From NCBI RefSeq assembly GCF_025947065.1, contig NZ_CP109994.1, forward strand, positions 868,001-932,000: 64,000 bases of DNA, given 5' to 3'. This stretch comes from Flavobacterium sp. N1736. GTDB taxonomy: Bacteria > Bacteroidota > Bacteroidia > Flavobacteriales > Flavobacteriaceae. Position numbers and translations under genes: made by a program. Under the pieces are notes generated by a model, which saw only the letters and a list, made by a program, of their open reading frames with translations, had not been told where the DNA came from and ran no database searches. Shown here in pieces: positions 8,964-16,980 of the stretch; position 1 is the first letter of the stretch, and every line of letters starts with the position of its first letter.

Positions 8964-9368
8964 ATGTCAACAACCTACACTACCGTTATCGAAGAAGGGA
9001 AAGTTCCTAACACTTATATGACTGGCGAAGTTTCGTATAAAAAACAAACCAGCAATATTCACCCAGAAAATACTGTTATAAAAGAAGTAGCTTTTGAACC
9101 TGGTGCAAGATGCAACTGGCATATTAATCCGAGTTTGCAATTGCTTATTGCGACAAATGGTATTGGTTATTTTCAGGAAAAAGGACAAGCGATAAGATTG
9201 CTTCATAAAGATGAAGTGGTTACCATTTTACCGGGCGTTGAACATTGGTATGGCGCAACACCTTTTAGCAAATTTTCATACATCGCCATAATTACAGAAG
9301 TTGATAAAGGCGCAGGAAGCTGGTTAGCAAGCGTTACTGATGAGGAATATTTTAGTTATGGGAGGTAA
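8964..9368 (+). CDS. Paralogous cupin with degraded metal-binding motif
   Basis: This 134-residue cupin aligns end to end with the upstream protein (EPGARCNWHINPSLQ, GIGYFQEKGQAIRLL, EHWYGATP). The HTH of motif 1 has become HIN, so only one His remains there, and HWHG of motif 2 is HWYG. Metal binding is therefore likely weakened or lost, which suggests a binding or regulatory role, or a different metal set. It looks like a tandem duplication within the same operon. The frame is intact, so it is not a pseudogene. Confidence 0.8.
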   Translation: MSTTYTTVIEEGKVPNTYMTGEVSYKKQTSNIHPENTVIKEVAFEPGARCNWHINPSLQLLIATNGIGYFQEKGQAIRLLHKDEVVTILPGVEHWYGATPFSKFSYIAIITEVDKGAGSWLASVTDEEYFSYGR

Positions 9369-9422
9369 AGGAATTATTTGTCGATTAGATAATTAGATAA
9401 TTCTGAACTTACTTCACTACGA

Positions 9423-9600
9423 TTTTGTCATTCTTCGAAATGACAAAACTTTATGTAAACTTTAGTCTACACACAAAGTTGAACCTGAAACCTGAAACTT
9501 GAAACAAAGAAAACCTGAAACTTGAAACAAAGAAAACCTGAAACCAAAGAAAACCTGAAACCAAAGAAAACCTGAAACAAAAAAACTTAAAACAAACAAA
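9423..9600. repeat. Collapsed hairpin followed by CCTGAAAC word array
   Basis: TTTTGTCATT (9423-9432) and CGAAATGACAAAA (9436-9448) are the outermost ends of the long-hairpin family joined by only three bases, as if the middle had been deleted. The conserved TTTAGTCTACACACAAAGTT block and about six irregular CCTGAAAC/AAAGAAAA words follow. This is a shortened relative of the composite elements at 4917 and 7113. Confidence 0.75.
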
Positions 9601-9612
9601 AAACTAAAAAAT

Positions 9613-10665
9613 ATGGAAGCAAAAAACGTAAAAGCCTTTGGTACGGAAGCTGCTGAAGCGCCATTAAAAACATTAGATATAAAACGCAGAGGTGTATTGG
9701 CACACGACGTAGAGATTGAAATTTTGTATTGCGGAATTTGCCATTCTGATTTGCATTCTGCCCGTAATGAATGGCATGGAACTATTTATCCAATTGTTCC
9801 CGGACATGAAATTGTAGGCAGAATAACAAAAGTAGGCGATCACGTAAAAAACTTTAAAGTTGGTGATTTAGCAGGAGTAGGGTGTATGGTCGATTCTTGC
9901 CGAGAATGTGAACATTGCAAAAAAGGTTTAGAGCAATTTTGCGAGCCGGGAAATACGCTAACATTCAACTCTCCGGATGTTCATTTGGGCGGGCAAACTT
10001 TTGGAGGTTATTCTGAGAGTATTGTTGTCGATGAAAATTATGTATTGCATATTTCAGACAAATTAGATCTTGCCGGAGTTGCTCCTTTACTTTGTGCAGG
10101 AATTACAACTTATTCTCCGTTAAAACACTGGAATGTTGGTCCGGGACAAAAAGTAGGCGTTGTGGGTATTGGCGGTTTAGGACATATGGGAATCAAATTA
10201 GCGAAAGCTATGGGCGCTCATGTAGTGGTTTTTACCACTTCGTTATCTAAAACCGAAGATGCAAAACGTTTGGGCGCAGATGAAGTTGTTTTGTCTACAG
10301 ATCCTGAACAAATGGCAAAATTTGCTAAAAGTTTACACTTTATTTTAGATTGCGTATCGGCACAGCATAATATAGATGAATATCTAAATTTACTAAAAGT
10401 CGACGGAAATATGGTTTTGGTTGGCGCTCCAATGGAACCGCTTCCTGTAACATCATTCAGCCTTTTAATGGGAAGAAGAAGTTTCGCCGGATCAAACATT
10501 GGCGGAATTGCTGAAACTCAGGAAATGCTTGACTTTTGTGCAGAACACAATATTATTGCAGATATTGAAGTAATTGGCGTAAACGACGTAAATAACGCTT
10601 ACGAAAGATTACTAAAAGGTGATATCAAATATCGCTTTGTGATTGATATGGCTTCTTTGAAATAG
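9613..10665 (+). CDS. Zinc-dependent NAD(P) alcohol dehydrogenase (YahK/CAD-like)
   Basis: This 350-residue medium-chain dehydrogenase interconverts alcohols and aldehydes, most likely with NADP(H). The catalytic zinc ligands are C40 (in YCGICHSDLH), H65 (GHE) and C161. The structural zinc is held by C96, C99, C102 and C110. The Rossmann motif is GIGGLG (185-190). The length and the CGICHSDLH signature place it in the cinnamyl-alcohol-dehydrogenase-like branch with broad aldehyde-reductase activity. It is preceded by the cupin pair but separated by a repeat-filled gap of 244 bases, so it may have its own promoter. The true substrate is unknown. Confidence 0.92.
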   Translation: MEAKNVKAFGTEAAEAPLKTLDIKRRGVLAHDVEIEILYCGICHSDLHSARNEWHGTIYPIVPGHEIVGRITKVGDHVKNFKVGDLAGVGCMVDSCRECEHCKKGLEQFCEPGNTLTFNSPDVHLGGQTFGGYSESIVVDENYVLHISDKLDLAGVAPLLCAGITTYSPLKHWNVGPGQKVGVVGIGGLGHMGIKLAKAMGAHVVVFTTSLSKTEDAKRLGADEVVLSTDPEQMAKFAKSLHFILDCVSAQHNIDEYLNLLKVDGNMVLVGAPMEPLPVTSFSLLMGRRSFAGSNIGGIAETQEMLDFCAEHNIIADIEVIGVNDVNNAYERLLKGDIKYRFVIDMASLK

Positions 10666-10676
10666 GTGAAAAAATA

Positions 10677-10895
10677 GGTTCAAAGAGGCAAAGGTTCAAA
10701 GTAGCAAAGGTTCAAAGTGGCAAAGGTTCAAAGTAGCAAAGGTTCAAAGTGGCAAAGGCTCAAAGTAGCAAAGGTTTTAAAATTTGTAGAAAATTGACAA
10801 AGAAACTAAACCTTTGAACCTTTGTAACTCTGAACCTTTGTACCTTAAAAAAAAACAAGCCTTTGTACCTTTAAAAAAAAACAAACCCTTTAAGC
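10677..10895. repeat. 16-base tandem array with facing inverted copies
   Basis: Six units of GGTTCAAAGTRGCAAA lie head to tail from 10677 to about 10772. After the first unit (AGAGGC), the variable position alternates between GTAGC and GTGGC. From about 10810 the complementary words CCTTTGAACC / CCTTTGTACC follow, interrupted by A-tracts, so the region can fold back on itself. It fills the gap between convergent genes. The units have no spacers and are much shorter than CRISPR repeats. Confidence 0.85.
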
Positions 10896-10943
10896 AATTC
10901 AACTCTTAAAGGGTTTCTCAAAAAAAAATACCAGTACCAATTT

Positions 10944-11531
10944 TTATTTTTTGTCCAGATTTTGTTTTAGCATTTTGGCATGTTCTAAATGTGCTGTTAA
11001 ACCAGCAATATTATTAGAAGCCCATTGTCTAATGTCTGGATCTTTTGCGTCTTCCGAAGCTTTTTTAAGTTTATCAATTGCTTTTTCATGACCATCGATC
11101 ATCATGTCAGCAAATTTTTTGTCAAAATCAACACCTGATTTTTCGTTTAGTTTTTTGTATTCTTCCTGACCTTCTTCAGTTAGAGAAGTTGGTAGAGTGA
11201 AGTTTTTAGTTTTTGCTAATGCACTTACTTCAGAAGCCGATTTTGTATGTTCATCAACAAGCATTTGACCAAATTTTTTCACTTCAGTATTTGCACTTTT
11301 AGTTTGTGCCAGTTTTCCAATTTCGATTTCCGCCAAATTAATTTCAGCTTGATCTACCAAAAATTCAGAATCATCTTCTTTACTGTCAATAGAGTCAAAT
11401 TTAGCTTCATTAGCATCTTCAGCAACCTCTTTTGGATCTTCTTGTTTAGTTTCGTTTTTGCAAGAATTCAAGAATATAATGATTAGTCCGGCGCCTAAAA
11501 TAACTTTTCCTGCTAATAGTAACTTTTTCAT
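10944..11531 (-). CDS. DUF4142 lipoprotein (ferritin-like helical protein)
   Basis: The N-terminus carries a lipoprotein signal with a predicted lipidated Cys (LNSC, C24), so the protein sits on the envelope. An acidic linker (about 28-58) leads into a four-helix DUF4142 domain recognisable from AEIEIGKLAQTKS, VKKFGQMLVDEHTKS and the closing AHLEHAKML. Members are widespread, often in stress-related gene sets, and have no established biochemical activity. It is divergently transcribed from the zincin lipoprotein at 11810, with a dyad sequence between them. Confidence 0.85.
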   Translation of the reverse strand: MKKLLLAGKVILGAGLIIIFLNSCKNETKQEDPKEVAEDANEAKFDSIDSKEDDSEFLVDQAEINLAEIEIGKLAQTKSANTEVKKFGQMLVDEHTKSASEVSALAKTKNFTLPTSLTEEGQEEYKKLNEKSGVDFDKKFADMMIDGHEKAIDKLKKASEDAKDPDIRQWASNNIAGLTAHLEHAKMLKQNLDKK

Positions 11532-11674
11532 GATTTTATGGTTTAAATGTTATGATGTAAAATTATTCAGGAAGCGGCGGGAATGTCTTACAGTATTTTT
11601 ATATAATGTTACAGGATTTAAAGATTTGGTTCAATCGTATTCAAATCATCTTATTAAAAAATAAATAAGCTATA

Positions 11675-11695
11675 ATTAATTCAGCCAGAATTAAT
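11675..11695. promoter_or_regulatory. Perfect dyad, possible operator
   Basis: ATTAATTC and GAATTAAT are exact complements separated by five bases. The dyad lies in the intergenic region between two divergent lipoprotein genes, about 115 bases before the ATG at 11810. Such AT-rich dyads can be operators, but they also arise by chance at this base composition. Confidence 0.35.
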
Positions 11696-11809
11696 GTCTT
11701 ATAATGTTACATTCTAGGCTTTTAGTGGCTTTAGAGTGTTTTTTTGTGTTCTAGTTTAGTCAAATCAAAAAGTAAGAGATTTTTTGATTTAACTATTAAA
11801 ACCAAAAAA

Positions 11810-13174
11810 ATGAACCAGAAATTTAAAAATTTAGGAAAATTAGTGTTGATTCTATGCGTTACGCTGTTATCAACAAATTGTTCAAATGATGAACTTTCAA
11901 TAAGTCAGTCACAAAGTAATATTCAGACAGTAACTATTGATGAAGCAAAATCTTTTTTAACAAATTCAAACGTAAGCCCCTTGGCTAAATCATCGAACAA
12001 AAAATCAGATGATCTTCAATATGATCAAATTGTGCAGGAAAAAATAAATGGAAGCGATCAGTTATTAACTATAATCCCTTTTGAAACGAATAACAATCTT
12101 GAAAATGATAGGATTTTGCTGCTAAAAATTGATAATGAAATTAAAAGCGTTATTTTTAGTATGTATCCTGACGAGAATTCTATTAGAGGAAGCTTTTCAG
12201 GAAAGATATTTATTTATTCTCTTGAAGGATTTTTTTTAAATGGCTACAGAGCTGAGAATGGGATTATTGTAAGCCAATTTGTAAGGAATAATACAAAAGC
12301 ATCCGCAACTTCAAAACAAGACGCTGAAGCATTGAAAGAAGTAATTGTCAAAAGTAATACTCATGGTATAAAATATGTTAATTATTTGGATTTTGAAGCT
12401 ATATGGGGAAGCGGTGGTTCCAGCAATGCAGGAGGTGGCCAAGGAATGTCTTGGGATGCTGGAATGGGAGACGGAGGATATGGTAATACCACATCAAAAC
12501 CTGTACAAATTATTGATGAATTAACAGGGAAAGCAAAATGCTTAAATGCATTATTAAATAAAAACGGGAATTCTTTTGTGCAAAAATTATTGGCTAATTT
12601 TACTGGAACATCAAAATTTGATATTAATATAATATCATTAGATAAAGTAACTAATAAGGATGAAAATGGTATTCTGAGAGAAGTTAATGGGAAAACGACA
12701 CATAAACTTCTTAGTACCAGAATGACAATAGAAATAAGTACTTCAAGGACAAATACAAATGCAGGTTTGGAGGCAGCAAGAACTATTTTACACGAATATA
12801 TACATGCTGATATGTATAGAAAAATAACTCTGATGAACGAAAAAGATAAAAGTCAAGAAGTTTTAGATTTTAAAAACACCTATGAAGCTTATGAAAATAG
12901 TCAACATAGTACGATGGCAGTATTGTATCTAAATAGTATGAAAGAAGCCTTAATGGAATTTCATAAAACAGTTCTGATAGATGATTATAGGAAATATACA
13001 AATTACTATGGAGAAGCTCCTACTGATGCTTTTTACGAAGCAATGGCTTGGGGAGGTTTAAGAGATAATAAAATAAAGGCGTGGGCAAATTTGCCGTCAG
13101 ATAAAAAAGTTTCTATTGAAGCACTTGCAAACAGAGTAAACTTATTAAGTAAAACAGTGCCTTGTCCAAATTAA
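11810..13174 (+). CDS. Lipoprotein with zincin-type metallopeptidase motif
   Basis: This 454-residue lipoprotein has a lipidation Cys at residue 24 (LLSTNC). The first ~180 residues are an unassigned N-terminal region. A Gly-rich linker (GSGGSSNAGGGQG) follows, then a domain containing HEYIH (H328, E329, H332) within ARTILHEYIHADM. A conserved-looking YEAMAWGGL near residue 425 may supply a further ligand. This matches the HExxH zinc peptidase pattern, and similar C-terminal domains occur as hypothetical lipoproteins in Flavobacteria. The frame extends upstream to a TTG at 11744, but the ATG at 11810 fits the signal peptide. It probably forms an operon with the next gene, 10 bases downstream. 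Peptidase activity is inferred from the motif only. Confidence 0.75.
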   Translation: MNQKFKNLGKLVLILCVTLLSTNCSNDELSISQSQSNIQTVTIDEAKSFLTNSNVSPLAKSSNKKSDDLQYDQIVQEKINGSDQLLTIIPFETNNNLENDRILLLKIDNEIKSVIFSMYPDENSIRGSFSGKIFIYSLEGFFLNGYRAENGIIVSQFVRNNTKASATSKQDAEALKEVIVKSNTHGIKYVNYLDFEAIWGSGGSSNAGGGQGMSWDAGMGDGGYGNTTSKPVQIIDELTGKAKCLNALLNKNGNSFVQKLLANFTGTSKFDINIISLDKVTNKDENGILREVNGKTTHKLLSTRMTIEISTSRTNTNAGLEAARTILHEYIHADMYRKITLMNEKDKSQEVLDFKNTYEAYENSQHSTMAVLYLNSMKEALMEFHKTVLIDDYRKYTNYYGEAPTDAFYEAMAWGGLRDNKIKAWANLPSDKKVSIEALANRVNLLSKTVPCPN

Positions 13175-13184
13175 AATTTAAATT

Positions 13185-13577
13185 ATGAAAAAATACATGG
13201 TAATCATATTCTCTTTCTTTTTCCTGAGTTTTTTAACCGGTCAGGAAAAAGAAAAAGACACACTTTTTTTTAAATATGACAAGAAATATATTAAAACATA
13301 TGTTGAAATTCCAAAACACTATTATTTAGATGAAATAAGTGATGCTAACAATGGAACTTTTTTCTTCAATGAGGTTCGTATTGCTAATGAGGTGAAAGCT
13401 AAAAAAATGCTATGCCTTAAAAAATTTGTTCGTAATTCAAAATTTTATAATAAAAAACAAAAGTTGGATGATTACCAACTAGGAGTTTTTTTAAATCAGT
13501 ATATCCTTTATTTAGTGCGAAAAAATGGTGATTATAATGAATATATTCAAGTAGAAGCAGCGGTTGAAATCGAATAA
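13185..13577 (+). CDS. Small secreted protein of unknown function
   Basis: This 130-residue protein has a signal peptide (MKKYMVIIFSFFFLSFLTG) and a mature part rich in Lys and Tyr. I do not recognise the family. It begins 10 bases after the zincin lipoprotein stop codon, so the two are very likely co-transcribed. An inhibitor or partner role for that peptidase is possible but is only positional speculation. Base composition is like that of its neighbour. Confidence 0.65.
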   Translation: MKKYMVIIFSFFFLSFLTGQEKEKDTLFFKYDKKYIKTYVEIPKHYYLDEISDANNGTFFFNEVRIANEVKAKKMLCLKKFVRNSKFYNKKQKLDDYQLGVFLNQYILYLVRKNGDYNEYIQVEAAVEIE

Positions 13578-13606
13578 TCAGCTAAAGAATTTTATTTGAA
13601 TTTCCA

Positions 13607-13688
13607 CTAGCTAGAGCGTCCCGCTCGTGCCCGTTCCAAATTTAAACTTTATATACTTTGCGTTCACGAGCGGGACTCTCGCGCTAGC
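13607..13688. repeat. GC-richer inverted repeat (GTCCCGCTCGTG family)
   Basis: The left arm ends GTCCCGCTCGTG and the right arm begins CACGAGCGGGAC, with GCTAG/CTAGC at the outer ends. About 35 AT-rich bases form the loop. A decayed relative lies at 47812-47897. It is clearly richer in G+C than the surrounding DNA and non-coding. Confidence 0.8.
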
Positions 13689-13737
13689 TCAATATTGTAA
13701 CTCTTAATTTATTCTATCAAAAATACTAAACCTAAAC

Positions 13738-13769
13738 AAAAATCCCAATTCTTTCGAATTGGGATTTTT
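13738..13769. terminator. Strong bidirectional terminator hairpin
   Basis: AAAAATCCCAATTC and GAATTGGGATTTTT pair perfectly around a short loop (TTTC) with an A-tract before and a T-tract after. It follows the two-gene lipoprotein operon. Confidence 0.85.
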
Positions 13770-13898
13770 GTTTTTAAAGCATTTGACCTATAGTTAATTA
13801 TGAAAACATATTCAGGAATTATATAACGTAATCGCTGCTGTTTTAAGAGAACTTTGACATAACAATTCAATCAAATTAGTAACCTAAATTTTATTGTC

Positions 13899-14138
13899 AT
13901 GCCAGATCCAAGAATTAAAAACGAGGAGCAATATCAAGCACTTTTAAAGAAAGGATATAGTCAGGAAAAAGCAGCCCGAATTGCTAACACTCCAAATTCA
14001 GGAGTAAAAGGAGGTAAAGCAAAACCTTATGAAGAATGGACAAAGGAACAATTATACCAGCAAGCTCAAAAAGCAGGTATTCCGGGTCGTTCTTATATGA
14101 ACAAAAACAATCTTATTAAATCATTACGTACTAATTAA
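13899..14138 (+). CDS. DUF7218/Rho_N-like small protein
   Basis: This is a 79-residue basic protein. The N-terminal half (KNEEQYQALLKKGYSQEKAA..IANTP) matches the DUF7218 pattern, and the C-terminal half (YEEWTKEQLYQQAQKAGI..SYMNKNNLIKSLR) resembles the Rho-termination-factor N-terminal/SAP-like helical fold that binds nucleic acid. It is followed 11 bases later by topoisomerase IB, so they are probably co-transcribed. A DNA-associated stress role is plausible but unproven. Confidence 0.75.
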   Translation: MPDPRIKNEEQYQALLKKGYSQEKAARIANTPNSGVKGGKAKPYEEWTKEQLYQQAQKAGIPGRSYMNKNNLIKSLRTN

Positions 14139-14149
14139 TTAGAACGATA

Positions 14150-15256
14150 ATGCAACTCTCTGCAAATATTATGAATGCCAAAATTAAACAGGAAAAACTA
14201 ATGGAGCAATTGATAAAAGAGCCCCAAATGGTTTTAGAAAAACTAGATTTAGTTTACGTAAGCGACCACACGCTTACCATACAACGCTGTAGAGAAGGCG
14301 AAGGTTTTATCTATAAAAAAAACGGAAGATGTGTAAAACAAAAAAGCGAATTAAAACGCTTTAGCAGTCTGGTGCTTCCGCCGGCGTGGGAAAATGTGCG
14401 AATTGCAGATTTGTCAAACGGTCATCTTCAGGCTGTTGGAACCGATGTTAAAAACAGAAAACAATATCGTTATCATCCCAAATGGAATTTAATTCGAAAC
14501 CAGACCAAGTTTTATAAAATAGCCGAATTCGGAAAATACCTGCCTAAAATAAGAGAACAGGTCGATCAGGATTTAGAGCAAAAAGAATGGTGTAAAAACA
14601 AGGTAACAGCGCTTGTAATCCGATTAATGGAGGAAACCCATATTAGAATTGGAAATGAAAAATATGCCAAAGACAATAAATCATACGGACTTTCTACGCT
14701 GAGAAAACGACATATCAACATTAATAAAAACACGCTGCGTTTTGAATTTGTTGGTAAAAAAGGCGTAAAACATACCATAACAACCAGAAATAAACAATTG
14801 GTTAAACTGGTAAGTCGATGCGAAGAAATTCCGGGTATGGAAGTTTTTAAATACTTTAATGAAAATGGCGAACGCAAAGTTCTCGATAGCCATATGGTTA
14901 ACCAGTATCTGCACGAAATTACAGGAGAATATTTTAGTGCCAAAGATTTTAGAACCTGGGCAGCATCGTTGATATTTTTTGAAACCTTAGCAGAAATCGG
15001 AACGACAACCGAAGAAAAAGAAATCAAAAAAAATATTGTCGACGCTTTTGAAGCTACGGCCCAGGCTCTGGGAAATACCAAAAATGTGTGTAAAAATTAT
15101 TATGTGCATCCGCTTATTGTGGCGAGCTACGAAGACGGTTCTATTCAGCAATATTTTGACAGGGCAAGAAAATGCCGAAGCAATCAGCCGCATTTTTCGC
15201 ATTCAGAAATTGCTTTTTCAGAATTAATAAGCAATTTTCAACCAGAATTTTCATAA
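14150..15256 (+). CDS. DNA topoisomerase IB (poxvirus-like type)
   Basis: This enzyme relaxes supercoils by a transient 3'-phosphotyrosyl nick. The catalytic residues expected for the family are visible: R166 (HIRIGNE), the beta-hairpin Lys (VGKKGVKH, 203/204), R268 (SAKDFRTWAAS) and the nucleophile Tyr, probably Y318 in VCKNYYVHP. The N-terminal domain (about 30-130, containing QYRYHPKW) is the usual DNA-clamp part. At 368 residues it has a typical bacterial length. Translation could start at residue 1 or at the Met in MNAKIKQEK. Bacterial TopIB genes are frequently accessory and stress-associated, which fits this neighbourhood. Confidence 0.93.
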   Translation: MQLSANIMNAKIKQEKLMEQLIKEPQMVLEKLDLVYVSDHTLTIQRCREGEGFIYKKNGRCVKQKSELKRFSSLVLPPAWENVRIADLSNGHLQAVGTDVKNRKQYRYHPKWNLIRNQTKFYKIAEFGKYLPKIREQVDQDLEQKEWCKNKVTALVIRLMEETHIRIGNEKYAKDNKSYGLSTLRKRHININKNTLRFEFVGKKGVKHTITTRNKQLVKLVSRCEEIPGMEVFKYFNENGERKVLDSHMVNQYLHEITGEYFSAKDFRTWAASLIFFETLAEIGTTTEEKEIKKNIVDAFEATAQALGNTKNVCKNYYVHPLIVASYEDGSIQQYFDRARKCRSNQPHFSHSEIAFSELISNFQPEFS

Positions 15257-15355
15257 ATAATAACGGATTGAGCTAATAATTATACGTTTTGAGTTAACGG
15301 TTTCTCATTTTATGTTGCAACTTTGAGATATATAAAAGGGATTCAAGTTGGGGAC

Positions 15356-15393
15356 AAAACGACACATTTACCACATGGTAAGTGTGTCGTTTT
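15356..15393 (+). terminator. Long hairpin upstream of the DUF5661 gene
   Basis: AAAACGACACATTTACC pairs with GGTAAGTGTGTCGTTTT with one G-T wobble around a CACAT-like loop. It lies 100 bases after topoisomerase IB and 31 bases before the next start codon. It can be a terminator for the upstream gene or a structured leader of the downstream one. Confidence 0.65.
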
Positions 15394-15424
15394 AATTTAC
15401 AATAAAAATTAATCATAAATAATT

Positions 15425-16069
15425 ATGGGAACAAAGAGCGGTACCTATCAGGATGTTTATATCAAAAGAGACGATGTAATGGTAAGTTTAAAAAATGATG
15501 TATCAGATTTTTGTGAAAAATACATCAAACCTGTTCATCCGGAAAATTGGGATTGGTCGACAAGAGATTTTGAAAATCCTGAAAATGATCCAACTATAGA
15601 AGAGGCGAGAGCTATTGCGGCTATTGTTTATAAAGATTTACATGAAAATGATACCGATGTTGATCTTTCGACAATGGATAATGTTGAGGCAATTAAAGCG
15701 TATTTAAATCCGGGAAGTAAACATGAAAGGTTTAATATGGAAGAATTTGCATTTGCTTTAAAAGTAGAATTAGAACACGGCAAAGTAAGAGATGTAAATG
15801 TAACCAACAATCATCCGTTTTTGACAGCAATGATTGTTTTGGCACATTTAACAGAAAGCTTAACTTATTATAAAAGACTTGCCGTGATGGAAGCGCAAGG
15901 TGAAATTTTTGAAATTATGCGTAAAATCGAAAATTCTGAAACAGGAAAAGAAGAATGGTACAAAGAATTAGGCAAAGCCGAGTTAGAATTAAATGAAGCC
16001 AGAATGGGGCTTGCAGAACGTCTCGAAAAAATGGACGATATACCAACTCTGGATAAAATAGGAGATTAA
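15425..16069 (+). CDS. DUF5661-family protein
   Basis: This is a 214-residue cytoplasmic protein. FNMEEFAFALKVELEHGK..VNVTNNHPFLTAMIVLAHL is the characteristic DUF5661 core (about residues 98-140), a helical region with conserved HG and AHL motifs. The N-terminal ~90 residues and the Glu-rich C-terminal helices (150-210) are extra. The function is unknown. The family often occurs in stress-type gene sets. It is flanked by a hairpin upstream and a strong terminator downstream, so it appears to be a single-gene unit. Confidence 0.75.
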   Translation: MGTKSGTYQDVYIKRDDVMVSLKNDVSDFCEKYIKPVHPENWDWSTRDFENPENDPTIEEARAIAAIVYKDLHENDTDVDLSTMDNVEAIKAYLNPGSKHERFNMEEFAFALKVELEHGKVRDVNVTNNHPFLTAMIVLAHLTESLTYYKRLAVMEAQGEIFEIMRKIENSETGKEEWYKELGKAELELNEARMGLAERLEKMDDIPTLDKIGD

Positions 16070-16090
16070 ATTTTCATGATGCTACAGGCA

Positions 16091-16130
16091 AAAAAAAGCC
16101 GTTACTAAATTATAGTAACGGCTTTTTTTT
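16091..16130. terminator. Bidirectional terminator
   Basis: AAAAAAAGCCGTTACTA and TAGTAACGGCTTTTTTTT form a 10-plus base stem with A/T tracts on both sides. It separates two convergent genes. Confidence 0.9.
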
Positions 16131-16141
16131 ATGTTCAGAAA

Positions 16142-16792
16142 TTAGAATTTTCTTGGGTCATTATCAGGATAAGTATCTCCTGAATCTTCTTCTTCGATTT
16201 CTCCCGGTTCAAGATCATCTTCTAAATCATCATCATCAGGATCTAATTCCTGTAAATCTTCGTCAGATTCAGTTAATTCTTCAGAGTCAGATGGGTTGTC
16301 GATTTCATCGTTAAGGTTATCCGCATCTTCATCATAAAGTAAATCTCCCGTTGTATGTGTATGATCGTCAAGTTCTTCTTCTTCCTCTTCTTCTTCGTCA
16401 TCTTCAAAATCCTCTTCTTCCTCATCGTCAAATTCATCTGCCGAATTTGTAAAATCATCATTTACATTATCAGAAGGATTATCAAATTCATCATTTAAAT
16501 TATCAGCATCATCGGCATCATCTTCAAGATCATCGGCGGCATGAAAATCATCATCCAAATCGTCTAAATCATCTTCATTAGTAATTCGTTCCTGATCCGG
16601 AATGGCTTTATTAGGATTATATCCATCTCTGATTGTATAACCATAATTTTCAATATTTTCCTGGCGATTTGCCTTTCTAATTTCATCGTTGGCATACAAT
16701 TTTTCGTTTAGAACTGTATTTTGTCTGTTTAAATTTTGATTACGCGGATCTCTATTTCCTACAGCGCTATTTCTTTTATCAGTAGTTTCCAT
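16142..16792 (-). CDS. Highly acidic low-complexity protein
   Basis: This 216-residue protein has a normal-looking N-terminal ~65 residues (Asn/Arg-rich, with IENYGYTIRDGYNPNKAIPD). The rest is dominated by Asp and Glu, including long runs around residues 115-145, and imperfect repeats of the type DNLNDEFDNPSD. It should be intrinsically disordered and strongly negative. Similar acidic proteins occur near stress genes in Flavobacteria. A role in ion or DNA-mimic chemistry cannot be decided. The overlapping antisense and frame-shifted ORFs here are compositional shadows. Confidence 0.7.
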   Translation of the reverse strand: METTDKRNSAVGNRDPRNQNLNRQNTVLNEKLYANDEIRKANRQENIENYGYTIRDGYNPNKAIPDQERITNEDDLDDLDDDFHAADDLEDDADDADNLNDEFDNPSDNVNDDFTNSADEFDDEEEEDFEDDEEEEEEEELDDHTHTTGDLLYDEDADNLNDEIDNPSDSEELTESDEDLQELDPDDDDLEDDLEPGEIEEEDSGDTYPDNDPRKF

Positions 16793-16980
16793 GATAAGCA
16801 GTTTAATTGTTCATAATATACAAATCTATGGAAGAAGTAATGTGAGTTTATTATAGAATTCAATTTGCTAATTCTATAATTTACAGATGATTATGTTGTA
16901 ATATCTGCATAAAATGCTATAACAAATTGCTGTATATCAAAAGTACTTTTACAATATTAATAACAAATAAATCATTCATT

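Noticed and set aside
10677..10776. Possible CRISPR array
   Set aside because: Units are 16 bases with no spacers, and no cas genes are in the window; it is a plain tandem repeat.
16273..16461. Frame-shifted Lys/Met-rich ORF inside the acidic protein gene
   Set aside because: It follows from GAT/GAA-rich codons read in another frame; no initiation context or homology-like motif.
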